The notes below the pieces were generated by a model. It was given only the letters and a program-made list of their open reading frames with translations. It had not been told where the DNA came from and made no database searches. Positions 43,322 through 51,926 of a stretch of 64,000 nucleotides of DNA are shown in pieces; within the stretch, counting starts at the first letter, position 1, and each line of letters starts with the position of its first letter. Position numbers and translations under genes: made by a program. The DNA is taken from positions 1 to 64,000 of the forward strand of contig JAYWHX010000195.1 of assembly GCA_043777375.1 (NCBI GenBank). Direction: 5' to 3'. Source of the stretch: TH-plancto1 sp043777375. GTDB taxonomy: Bacteria; Planctomycetota; Planctomycetia; Planctomycetales; Planctomycetaceae.

Positions 43322-44077
43322 ATGCGGATTGAACTCCTTGGAACCGGCGGCTTTCACCCCAACGAGCGGCGGCACACAGCTTGTGTGCTACTGCCCGAAG
43401 TGGGCATTGCATTTGATGCGGGGACGAGCTTGTTTCGTCTCCCGAGTCGGCTTCAGACAACCGATCTGCATCTGTTCTTGTCGCATGCGCATCTTGATCA
43501 CATCTGCGGATTGACGTATCTGCTGGTGCCGCTGATGCGCGGGGACATTCGCTCCTGCCGAGTCTATGCCGCACCGCAGGTCTTGAAGACTGTGCAGCAG
43601 CATCTGTTCAGTGAAGCCGTCTTCCCCGTTTGGCCGGGGTTTGAGTTGGTAGAGTTGGAACCGGGACGCCAGTATGTGGTGAACGGCGTCGAGGTCTCGC
43701 ACCACCCGCTGCCAAGCCATCCCGGCGGTTCGCGGGCCTTTCGCGTCGACTGGGAGCAGGCGGGCTTGGCGAAGTCTTTGGCCTACGTCACCGACACCAC
43801 AGTCGATGGCACCTACTCCGAGTTCATCCGTGGGGTTGACCTGCTGGTCCACGAATGCAACTTCGCCGACAACATGGCCGAGTGGTGTGAACGGACCGGG
43901 CATAGCCACACCAGCATGGTCGCGAAACTCGCGAAAGAAACAGACGTGATCCGTTTGGTCCTGACTCACGTTGACCCTCAACACCCGGAGGACGATCCGC
44001 TGGGGATCGAGACCGCTCGCCGGATTTTCCCAGCGACTGAACTGGCCGAAGATGGTTTCGTGTTGACAGTGGATTGA
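43322..44077 (+). CDS. metallo-beta-lactamase-fold hydrolase (RNase Z-like)
   Basis: A 251-aa protein from the ATG at 43322 (MRIELLGTGGFHPNERRHTA), typical for the start of this fold; the longer in-frame upstream stretch has no support. It has the metal motif SHAHLDHICGL (HxHxDH), a later His in VSHHPLPSHPGG, an Asp in YVTDTTVDGTY and the final His in VLTHVDPQHP. This pattern matches the RNase Z/ElaC subgroup. It lacks the flexible exosite arm expected of tRNA-processing RNase Z, so a phosphodiesterase or general hydrolase role is as likely. It lies downstream of the beta-barrel gene on the same strand. Confidence 0.8.
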   Translation: MRIELLGTGGFHPNERRHTACVLLPEVGIAFDAGTSLFRLPSRLQTTDLHLFLSHAHLDHICGLTYLLVPLMRGDIRSCRVYAAPQVLKTVQQHLFSEAVFPVWPGFELVELEPGRQYVVNGVEVSHHPLPSHPGGSRAFRVDWEQAGLAKSLAYVTDTTVDGTYSEFIRGVDLLVHECNFADNMAEWCERTGHSHTSMVAKLAKETDVIRLVLTHVDPQHPEDDPLGIETARRIFPATELAEDGFVLTVD

Positions 44078-44109
44078 ACTAGTGTTGCTTCCCACACGGA
44101 GGTTTGGAC

Positions 44110-44394
44110 ATGCTTTTCACACGACTGATGGGAATGATTTCGTTAGGAATAGGACTGGCATTCTTAATTGCATTTTTGCAAGTCCGCTTGTCTCGCGAAG
44201 ATCTCTTTCTTGTCTGGGTCTGGTTGAAGTGGGTATCGTGTTGTATCCCGCCGATCTTTGCAGGGTTGGATCTGATTTTTGGAAAATCTCTGGCTCCTGC
44301 TGATCAGCTCGCCGTTTTGCACCGGGAAACGGAAGATTCGGAGCTTGGATGTTCAATCGATCTTGAGACACCCCCCGGAGCCCCGCCATGCTGA
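44110..44394 (+). CDS. small membrane protein, truncated paralogue of the next gene
   Basis: A 94-aa protein with two hydrophobic helices (about 5-25, 35-55), from the ATG at 44110. It aligns with the next gene product over its whole length: MLFTRLMGMISLGIGLAF versus MLIQRLVGIIPLGIGICF, and DLIFGKSLAPADQLAVLHRE versus AIIFGKAPSAAERLAALQKQ. It then stops where the paralogue continues into a zinc ribbon. The two overlap by 7 bases (ATGCTGA), suggesting translational coupling after a tandem duplication. Confidence 0.6.
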   Translation: MLFTRLMGMISLGIGLAFLIAFLQVRLSREDLFLVWVWLKWVSCCIPPIFAGLDLIFGKSLAPADQLAVLHRETEDSELGCSIDLETPPGAPPC

Positions 44395-44771
44395 TTCAAC
44401 GACTGGTAGGCATCATTCCCTTGGGGATCGGTATTTGTTTCATGGGGGCCTGGTTGTCTGATACGTCAGGTCACCATCCGGTTCCGATTTTCGTCAAGCT
44501 CTTTGGTGTATTTGTTTGCCTCCCGTTCATCGGCGTGGGGCTCGCGATCATCTTCGGCAAGGCACCCTCCGCAGCAGAACGGCTCGCCGCACTCCAAAAG
44601 CAAGTCGATGCAGCTGCGAACACGGATGCTGTTTCCACGACCTCGCCTCCCCAGCCCGGCAAGCTCAAATGTCCAAACTGCGGTGCATCGCCCGGCACAG
44701 CTGAGGTCTCGCCGCATGGCGATGTGAAGTGCGATCACTGCTCCCGCTGGTACAACGTGCATACGACGTAG
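44388..44771 (+). CDS. small membrane protein with C-terminal zinc ribbon
   Basis: A 127-aa protein with two membrane helices (about 5-25 and 35-55), a charged linker (AERLAALQKQVDAAANTD), and a Cys4 ribbon, CPNCGASPGTAEVSPHG followed by CDHC (about 98-118). It is the longer member of a tandem pair with the gene at 44110. I know no functional assignment; such helical-hairpin plus ribbon proteins are frequent in planctomycetes. Confidence 0.6.
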   Translation: MLIQRLVGIIPLGIGICFMGAWLSDTSGHHPVPIFVKLFGVFVCLPFIGVGLAIIFGKAPSAAERLAALQKQVDAAANTDAVSTTSPPQPGKLKCPNCGASPGTAEVSPHGDVKCDHCSRWYNVHTT

Positions 44772-45135
44772 CGAGCGGCCGACTTGAGTCTGTCGAGTCC
44801 GCACGTCGGTGAATCGATGAGTCTGGCTCCCTCGCCCCCGCAGTCGTCGTGAGTTCGCAGAGAATGACTCTGTAGCGGGGGAGAGGGTTGGGGTGAGGGG
44901 GAAATAGCACCCCCTCACCCCGGCCCTCTCCCCACAGTGACGTTTCATCCGAGAATCCCATCGATTGTAGGGAGAGGGAGCAAGAAGGGCTTCGCCGACG
45001 CCTAGGGGATACACACCTCACTTCTAACGCTCGCGAGGCAGTTTGCATGGCTCATCCCGCTGCGCTACACTGGCGGTCGGTTCGCGGCTGGCGGGCCACT
45101 CCGACTTCGCTGAATGAATCACGGGAGCAGGCAGG
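44772..45135. other. intergenic region before the MFS symporter gene
   Basis: About 364 bp containing one long inverted repeat (44877-44933) and nothing else I can identify. Confidence 0.45.
44877..44933. repeat. inverted repeat GGGGAGAGGGTTGGGGTGAG...CTCACCCCGGCCCTCTCCCC
   Basis: Two 24-base purine- and pyrimidine-rich arms flank GGGAAATAGCACCC. The (C)CCTCACCCCGGCCCTCTCCC type is a widespread intergenic repeat in large bacterial genomes. It may act as a bidirectional transcription barrier. Confidence 0.7.
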
Positions 45136-46641
45136 ATGAGTGAATCCACACCGCAGGGCGGACTGACCAGAGTCCAATGGCTGATCTGTGCAATTGCCGC
45201 ACTGGGGTTCGCGTTCGACATCTACGAACTGCTGGTCTTCCCGCTGATCTCGCGTCCGGCACTAGCAGAGCTGTTGAAAGTGAATCCCGGCAGTGCCAGC
45301 GGGTTCTCAGAGATCAACAAATGGATCACCTACATTATGTGGGGCAGTGCCCTCTGTGGAGGCACATTCGGATTGATGGGTGGGTGGTTGACTGACCGAC
45401 TCGGACGCAGGCGTGTGTTGACGTGGAGTATTTTACTGTACGCCTTCTCGGCAGCTGCGTCCGGCTTTGCGACCTCAGCACCGATGCTGTTGTTCTTTCG
45501 CTGTACGACGTTCATCGGCGTTTGCGTCGAGTTCGTGGCCGCTGTCGCTTGGCTGGCGGAACTCTTCCCCGATCCCAAACGACGCGAGCAGGTGCTGGGA
45601 TACACCCAAGCGTTTTCGTCAGTGGGGGGGTTGCTCGTCACGGTTGTGTACAAACTGTGCATCGACTACGGAGACAAGCTTCCGGAGATTTTCGGCGGGC
45701 ATGCCGCGTGGCGTTACACGTTGATCTCGGGAGTACTCCCCGCGTTGCCGTTGATCCTGATCCGCCCCTTTTTGCCAGAGTCTCCGGTCTGGCAGCAGAA
45801 GCGGGATGCGGGCACACTGAAGCGGGCTTCGATCGGTGAGATCTTCCAAGGCGGCTTGGCCAGGACTTCCACCGTCACAGCTCTCCTGTTTGCCTGTGGC
45901 TATGGGGCTGCGTTTGGAGCGATTCAGCTTGTCCCGCAGATCGTTCCCGGACTCGATAAGCAGTTCGCTCCCTTGGCCAAGATGAGGGACGAAATGGATG
46001 TACTGGCCAAGGATGACTCTCCCGCCGCCAAGCCCAAGAAAGCGGAACTCGGCAAACAGATCAAGGCTCTTGTCGACGCCCAACAGGCCACTGTCGGCAC
46101 CGTCCAGCTGTGGCAGGAACTGGGGGGACTGGTCGGTCGGTTCGTCCTCGCCTTTTTGGCAGTCCGCATTGTGAGTCGCCAGTGGTTATTGCGACTCTTC
46201 CAGATTCCAGGAGTGATTCTGATCCCACTCGTGTTCTTGTTCCCCGCCGCTGGAAAGACACCGCAGGGGATTCTCGATGCCCTAGGAACCGACAACATGG
46301 GGCTGATGAAGATCGGCATCTTTGTCACCGGATTTCTGACTGTCGCCCAGTTCAGCTTCTGGGGGAACTACTTGCCGCGTGTCTATCCGATGCACTTACG
46401 CGGGACAGGCGAGAGCTTTGCCGCGAACGTCGGGGGCCGGATGTTCGGGACAGCTGCGAATGCACTGACGCTGCTATTGTTTCAACCGCTGATCCAGACG
46501 CACCACATGAAGGATTGGGGCCTGACTCGACCCGGGACAATCGCCTATGCCGCCGCCGCCACAGCGGGTCTCGTCTACCTCGTCGGCCTGATCGCCAGCT
46601 TCTGGTTGCCGGAACCCAGTGCGGATGAAGCCGAGCACTAG
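45136..46641 (+). CDS. MFS transporter of the sugar/aromatic-acid symporter type
   Basis: A 501-aa protein with 12 helices and a long soluble loop between helices 7 and 8 (about 275-320, KDDSPAAKPKKAELGKQIKA). The motif between helices 2 and 3 reads GGWLTDRLGRRRVL, and after helix 6 RPFLPESPVWQQKR corresponds to the PESPRW-type motif of the metabolite:H+ and sugar porter branches. The N-terminal IYELLVFPLI (helix 1) has the acidic residue found in aromatic acid symporters. Substrate unknown. A 30-bp-arm hairpin follows the stop, consistent with transcription ending here. Confidence 0.85.
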   Translation: MSESTPQGGLTRVQWLICAIAALGFAFDIYELLVFPLISRPALAELLKVNPGSASGFSEINKWITYIMWGSALCGGTFGLMGGWLTDRLGRRRVLTWSILLYAFSAAASGFATSAPMLLFFRCTTFIGVCVEFVAAVAWLAELFPDPKRREQVLGYTQAFSSVGGLLVTVVYKLCIDYGDKLPEIFGGHAAWRYTLISGVLPALPLILIRPFLPESPVWQQKRDAGTLKRASIGEIFQGGLARTSTVTALLFACGYGAAFGAIQLVPQIVPGLDKQFAPLAKMRDEMDVLAKDDSPAAKPKKAELGKQIKALVDAQQATVGTVQLWQELGGLVGRFVLAFLAVRIVSRQWLLRLFQIPGVILIPLVFLFPAAGKTPQGILDALGTDNMGLMKIGIFVTGFLTVAQFSFWGNYLPRVYPMHLRGTGESFAANVGGRMFGTAANALTLLLFQPLIQTHHMKDWGLTRPGTIAYAAAATAGLVYLVGLIASFWLPEPSADEAEH

Positions 46642-46649
46642 GAAAACCA

Positions 46650-46725
46650 GCGAGCGGGGTGGCGTCAGCCCCCCGAGTCCCCTCACCGCCCGCAGACTCG
46701 GGGGGCTAACGCCGCCCCGCTCGCC
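46650..46725 (+). terminator. long GC-rich hairpin after the MFS symporter gene
   Basis: The arms GCGAGCGGGGTGGCGTCAGC + CCCCCGAGTC and GACTCGGGGGGCTAACGCCG + CCCCGCTCGC are almost fully complementary over 30 bases with a 16-base loop. It is related in its ends to the GGCGAGCG repeat family and starts 9 bp after the stop codon, so it may serve as a terminator or REP-like element. Confidence 0.65.
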
Positions 46726-46771
46726 AAGACTCTGTCTGAAAACTGACAACTGACGACTGAGAACTTCTCCT

Positions 46772-47881
46772 ATGGCGATGCGACACAACGGACGAACGAT
46801 GCGCGACGGACGGGACGACGGTCTCCGTCCTCTGCGGAGTCTTGATTTGTCGCAGGTCAACACCTTTGCCGACCTGCTCAAGGCGATGGGCGATACGGCT
46901 TTCTCCGGGCGGCAACTCGGCGAGGCGTATGACGTGCTGATGGAGATGTTCCAGCCGGACAACCCGGTCAAGGTGGTGCTGACTCTGTCCGGGGCGATGA
47001 CCGTCGCCAAGCAGGGGAAGATGATCTGCGACATGATCGACCGTGGGCTGGTCGACGCTGTCGTCTCGACGGGGGCACTGATCGCGCATGGGCTCACCGA
47101 ATCGATTGGGCTGACGCACTACCGCCACGATCCGGGCAAGAGTGATGAGAAGCTGTACGAACTGGGCTACAACCGGATCTACGACACGTTGGAAATGGAG
47201 GCCAACCTCAACGAAGTCGAGATCTTGGTACGGCGGACTTTGGAAGACAACTTGGTTCCCGAGGGCGGCTGGTCCTCGGCCCGCATCTGCCGAGCGCTGG
47301 GGAAGAAGCTGCATGATGAGGATCTGGGCATTGGCATCTTGCGGAGCGCGTACGAGCAGGATGTCCCGGTCTTCATCCCGGCATTCACCGATAGCGAAGT
47401 CGGTCTCGATGTGGCGACGTGGGCCATGCGTAAGTGGTGCGATGAGAACAAACTTGACCCGGCGAAGATGACGCCGGACGAGCTGATGCGTGTGCCTCCC
47501 GCGTTCAATCCATTCCTCGATCTGCTCGAGTACGCCCGGCTGATTGGCAACGCCCAAGAACTCGGCATCTTCACGATCGGCGGTGGCGTTCCCCGCAACT
47601 GGGCTCAGCAAGTGGCCCCGTTCTACGATATGACCAACCTCCGCGTCGGCAGCCAATTCGTGGCCCCGCGCTTCAAGTACGGCGTGCGCATCTGCCCCGA
47701 GCCGGTCCACTGGGGCGGCCTGTCTGGCTGCACCTATATCGAGGGTGTCAGCTGGGGCAAGTTCATCTCGCCGAAAGAGGGCGGCCGCTTCGCCGAAGTC
47801 TACGCCGATGCCACAGTCGCGTGGCCGATCCTGATGAAAGCGATCTTTGAGACACTCGATGGACCGACGAACCCGTCGTAG
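46772..47881 (+). CDS. deoxyhypusine synthase-family protein
   Basis: A 369-aa enzyme of the DHS superfamily. Family motifs are LSGAMTVAKQGKMICDMI and DAVVSTGALIAHG (NAD and spermidine region), the central FTIGGGVPRNWAQQ, and the active-site lysine in EGVSWGKF followed by AEVYADATVAWPIL. All catalytic elements look intact. In eukaryotes and archaea the enzyme modifies eIF5A/aIF5A, which bacteria lack; bacterial homologues include homospermidine synthase-like and uncharacterised proteins. The EF-P encoded elsewhere in this window has the Lys loop and is not an obvious target. The TAG stop is part of a palindromic repeat. I infer a polyamine role but cannot choose the product. Confidence 0.85.
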   Translation: MAMRHNGRTMRDGRDDGLRPLRSLDLSQVNTFADLLKAMGDTAFSGRQLGEAYDVLMEMFQPDNPVKVVLTLSGAMTVAKQGKMICDMIDRGLVDAVVSTGALIAHGLTESIGLTHYRHDPGKSDEKLYELGYNRIYDTLEMEANLNEVEILVRRTLEDNLVPEGGWSSARICRALGKKLHDEDLGIGILRSAYEQDVPVFIPAFTDSEVGLDVATWAMRKWCDENKLDPAKMTPDELMRVPPAFNPFLDLLEYARLIGNAQELGIFTIGGGVPRNWAQQVAPFYDMTNLRVGSQFVAPRFKYGVRICPEPVHWGGLSGCTYIEGVSWGKFISPKEGGRFAEVYADATVAWPILMKAIFETLDGPTNPS

Positions 47882-47902
47882 CAGAATTCGTGAGAATTCT
47901 GC
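47879..47902 (+). repeat. TAGCAGAATTC palindrome forming the DHS stop codon
   Basis: TAG followed by CAGAATTCGTGAGAATTCTG and C. It differs from the coxB and MFS elements at one central base. The TAG is the stop codon of the deoxyhypusine synthase-family gene. Confidence 0.75.
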
Positions 47903-47994
47903 CGTCTAAAGTTTACACCTCGCTGCCTCAAATCAATCTGTCGCAGTGCAGTCGCGCGGCGTCTTAGCTGAAGTGTGACCTGAAATCGGGACTC

Positions 47995-48018
47995 CAGAAT
48001 TCTCACGAATTCTGCTAC
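47995..48018. repeat. GCAGAATTC palindrome, inverted orientation
   Basis: On the minus strand it reads TAGCAGAATTCGTGAGAATT + CTGG. It lies about 90 bp from the previous copy in inverted orientation, and no gene ends here. Confidence 0.7.
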
Positions 48019-48063
48019 GGTGACTCACAGAGAATTCTGGCTTGGAGCAGTGGGAGACAGGCT

Positions 48064-48702
48064 GTGCTGAAGTCGCTCTCCCAGTTCTTGGTCGCGTTGT
48101 TGATCCTGAAGATCATCGTCGTTACGGTCGTGCGCTATCGCGATTACATGCCGCCGAATTTCGCGGCGGTGTTTCTCGACGGGCGGGAGTCGTACTTCTT
48201 CCGGGACTATCAGTGGGCGTTTTATCCGCACATCATCTCGGGGCCGTGCTCGCTGCTGCTGGGGATGTTGCTGATCAGTGATCGGTTCCGGCAGCGGTTT
48301 CCGAAATGGCACCGGGTGCTGGGACGGATGCAAGTCGGCTGCGTGTTGCTGGTGGTCGCTCCCAGTGGGTTGTGGATGGCCTGGTATGCGGCGATGGGGC
48401 CCATCGCCGGACTGGGGTTTGCTCTGCTAGCGATCGCCACTGGTTTGACCGTGGCTCTTGGTTGGCGGGCAGCTGTCATGCGGCGGTTAGATGTGCATCG
48501 CCGGTGGATGCTGCGGTGCTTTGTCTTGCTCTTCTCAGCTGTGGTGATCCGGGTGAACGGCGGGATCGGCCTCGTCGTGGGGATCGAGGCGGAGTGGTTC
48601 TACATCCAAACAGCGTGGACCAGCTGGCTGGTGCCGCTGCTGGTGTGGGAGTTGATCAACCGGGGGCAACGCAGGCCGGTGGTTGCAGACGGGGGAATTT
48701 AA
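48064..48702 (+). CDS. DUF2306-type integral membrane protein
   Basis: A 212-aa protein from a GTG at 48064 with about six membrane helices. The sequence WAFYPHIISGPCSLLLGMLL and HRVLGRMQVGCVLLVVAPSG match the DUF2306 pattern of a His/Arg-bearing helix pair, and DVHRRWMLRCFVLLFSAVVI resembles the second conserved motif. The His residues could bind haem, but this is only a resemblance to cytochrome b561-like arrangements. No neighbour suggests a role. Confidence 0.7.
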   Translation: MLKSLSQFLVALLILKIIVVTVVRYRDYMPPNFAAVFLDGRESYFFRDYQWAFYPHIISGPCSLLLGMLLISDRFRQRFPKWHRVLGRMQVGCVLLVVAPSGLWMAWYAAMGPIAGLGFALLAIATGLTVALGWRAAVMRRLDVHRRWMLRCFVLLFSAVVIRVNGGIGLVVGIEAEWFYIQTAWTSWLVPLLVWELINRGQRRPVVADGGI

Positions 48703-49121
48703 CGCCAAGACGCGAAGGCGGCAGGCCGCGAGGGAAGAGAGGATGAAGGGAATCGTTAGAGATTCGTTCCGGACTCTTTGTCCCGGCAGGGACACTCGAC
48801 AGTAGCCCACCGATTCATCGGTGGGGCCCAAATTCCTTGAACTCGATCAGCCCCGGCAGGGGCGACAGAAGTGCTTTCTTTTTCAGAGTCTGTTGGCCCG
48901 GTTTCTGCCGACCCATGCGGGACTCTCCAGGGACTCTCCAGCTGCCTTCCCACCGTTGAAACGGTGGGCTATTTTCAACCGTCCTGACTGGACGAAGAGT
49001 GTCGGCCCGTGGAGCAGCGGGGGCTCGGAGTTGTCGGTAGCACACAAGCGCGGGAACCACCCCGACAAGCGGGGTGGCGTGAAGATTATTTTCGCCCGCA
49101 TGCCAGAGCCCGTCGCGACTC
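48703..49121. other. intergenic region with composite hairpin repeat
   Basis: About 420 bp between convergent genes. It begins with low-complexity GCCAAGACGCGAAGGCGGCA, a common dispersed repeat, then carries the composite element of 48780-48993, and has no gene. Confidence 0.6.
48780..48993. repeat. composite repeat with four short hairpins (copy 2)
   Basis: In order: GTCCCGGCAGGGAC, GCCCACCGATTCATCGGTGG, CAGCCCCGGCAGGGGC, CCCACCGTTGAAACGGTGGG and GTCCTGACTGGAC. The hairpin order is identical to 6312-6498 and the spacers differ in length, which points to a structured mobile or domesticated element whose hairpins, not spacers, are conserved. Confidence 0.75.
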
Positions 49122-49889
<768 letters not shown>

Positions 49890-49964
49890 CGGAATCACTC
49901 CTCGCCCACAGGACGGAAACTCGCGGACCATCTTCACCAAGAATATGTGAGTGGCCAGCCGGGC

Positions 49965-50006
49965 CGGGAGGGCGAAGCTCCTGCTGAGCCGCGAGTGAGG
50001 GACGAC
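49965..50006. repeat. partial copy of the long hairpin at 34321-34412
   Basis: GGGAGGGCGAAGCTCCTGCT followed by GAGCCGCGAG and GGGACGACG matches the left arm and loop of the 34321 element; the right arm is mostly degraded (CTCGGCTCCC near 50019). Confidence 0.65.
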
Positions 50007-50105
50007 GTTTTCTCGCACGCTCGGCTCCCATCGGTGGCCACCCACGCCTCGCAGCATACTACGCTTGCCGTCTGACAACTGATGACTGAAAACTAAAAAC
50101 TCCCC

Positions 50106-51392
50106 TCACACATCCAGAAAACTCACCGACACATGGTCCCAGCAATAGACCTTCTCTTCGCGGGCAGCTGCGAAGCGGACGTTGCCATCTTGAGAGACGA
50201 TGATGGCTAGGGAGCCGGGGAAGCGGTTGCAGAATCGGAACGCCGAGCGGTGGCGGGTGCCGACGCCATCGGTGCGGATGAAGTGGGTGACCTCGCCTTC
50301 GGCGTCCTCGCAGAGTTGCACGGTCTCGACCTCTGGGAGCGAGCCGGAGATCTCGGAGCCGAAGCCGAGGATCTCGAACCGATTGGTCATCAGCACCGCC
50401 CCGTCGACGCTGGTCAGGCCGGAGACCATGTGAGCCAGCTCGAAGATTGCCTCGTCGAGGTGCTGCACCAGCGGGTCGTTCGTGGTCAGGAACTGTTCCC
50501 AGGTGATGCCCCCTTCGTCGCTGTGCATCGCCTGTAGCCGGTGGATCAGCCGGAAGACCAGCGAGCGGAACCTGCGACGAGGCTCCTCGTCCAGGAAGCG
50601 ATACTTGACCTGTAAGAACGTATTCGAGGCCATCAGTTTGCGGCCCACCTCGGGGTCGACGAACAGGACAGCTCCCCCGTGCTTGCGAGCGCGGACTAGG
50701 CTGATGATCCGCCGGACGACATGCTGCGCGAGTAGCCCCGTGAGCCGTTCGATGATCGACGGGTCGGTGTTTTGCGGCTCGCCGAACTGCTTGATGTACT
50801 CTTGCCGCGACTCGCGACGGGATTCCTGAAACATCGCCGGGAGCCACGTCGACTCAAAGACATCCAGTTGGGGTTGCAGGATCTGGCCGTTCACCAGCAT
50901 CCCGAGAGCGGTACTCCCCTGGCAGACGGTGATCTGGCCGGGTCCTTTGACGCACACGACCAGACCCGGAGGCAATGGCGAGGGCATCAGCCGCCCCCCA
51001 TGAGCCGCCTGCAACCACCTCGGCCCGGAATGCACCAGCCCCCAGATCGACAGATCGCCGTTTCGCTGCCAGTGCACGCCGATCAGCGAGCGGTGGAACT
51101 CAGCAGCTGGGGCCAGTCGCCGCAGTTCCTGTTCGTCAAACGGTCGTCCGGGCGAGAAGAGCATCCGGTGCAGGCCCGTAGGCGGGCTGTCGTCCGGGGA
51201 GAGCATCTGGGGCGAGCAGGCGAGGATGCGGAATGTGAGCTTGCGCTGCTCCTCAGAGAGCAGGCTGGCCTGGTAGCAGGAGGACAGGATCTGCCCCAGA
51301 ACTTCCTCGCGAGGGAGTAAGTCCCAGCCAGCGTCAGCGTCCCATTTCTCGGACACAAAGCGGGCGAGATCGTGGGGGTAAAAGTGAGGCAT
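50106..51392 (-). CDS. diadenylate cyclase (DAC domain) with N-terminal sensor-like region
   Basis: A 428-aa protein from the ATG at 51392 (MPHFYPHDLARFVSEKW); upstream in-frame ATGs are possible. The C-terminal 140 residues form a DisA_N/DAC domain with both catalytic motifs, DGA in TSVDGAVLMT (about 330) and RHRSA in GTRHRSAFRFC (about 380). These make cyclic di-AMP from two ATP. The N-terminal part (about 1-290) has no membrane helix and resembles the DACNV-type sensor region of soluble bacterial DACs: LSIWGLVHSGPRWLQAAHGG and VCVKGPGQITVCQGSTALG. Neither CdaA membrane helices nor DisA DNA-binding domains are present, so it is a distinct soluble cyclase class. No phosphodiesterase gene is adjacent. 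Confidence 0.85.
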   Translation of the reverse strand: MPHFYPHDLARFVSEKWDADAGWDLLPREEVLGQILSSCYQASLLSEEQRKLTFRILACSPQMLSPDDSPPTGLHRMLFSPGRPFDEQELRRLAPAAEFHRSLIGVHWQRNGDLSIWGLVHSGPRWLQAAHGGRLMPSPLPPGLVVCVKGPGQITVCQGSTALGMLVNGQILQPQLDVFESTWLPAMFQESRRESRQEYIKQFGEPQNTDPSIIERLTGLLAQHVVRRIISLVRARKHGGAVLFVDPEVGRKLMASNTFLQVKYRFLDEEPRRRFRSLVFRLIHRLQAMHSDEGGITWEQFLTTNDPLVQHLDEAIFELAHMVSGLTSVDGAVLMTNRFEILGFGSEISGSLPEVETVQLCEDAEGEVTHFIRTDGVGTRHRSAFRFCNRFPGSLAIIVSQDGNVRFAAAREEKVYCWDHVSVSFLDV

Positions 51393-51926
51393 CCGTGTCC
51401 GACCTTCCATCCGTACCGGGACGAGAGTGTCCCGGACTCGGCATTGTTGCCGGGAGATGGTGGATGTGACCAGAGCAAAGCGGGGGAAGCGGTCAGCCAT
51501 CAGCAGTCAGCGTTTAGCCAGCGAAAGGAGGGGAAGTCATGCGTGACCTGCCAGGTGGGCAACGCTGGAATTACCCCTCTGGCTGACGGCTGATTACTGA
51601 TCGCTGATGGCCCCCCCTGTTAGACTTTGCGGGCTGTAACGATTGTGCGGATTTCGAAGGTTGTTTCGTCGCCATATCTCGTTCAAGGGACTCAACTTCG
51701 GAAAAGTAGGGCATTTCAAAAAACAGGTCACTGAATGACTGATCGTTGCCATCGTTACCAGCCGAATTTGAGTGTTACGAGAAGGTTTTCTAGCCCATCC
51801 AAGGGCTGGGGATGCTGCGGTTGTGACTCCAGACGGAGCAACATCTTGGCATCTGAACCTGACATGTCAGAGCAGTGATCGCTTGGGCGATTCTCTCAGT
51901 TGGCAAAGACCCAGGGAGGGGGGGCG
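51393..51926. other. divergent intergenic region before the secreted-protein cluster
   Basis: About 530 bp with no gene. A low-complexity tract of CTGA-containing words (CTGACGGCTGATTACTGATC near 51584) lies in the middle. AT-richer sequence around 51640-51760 is a plausible promoter area for the secreted protein gene at 51927. Confidence 0.45.
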
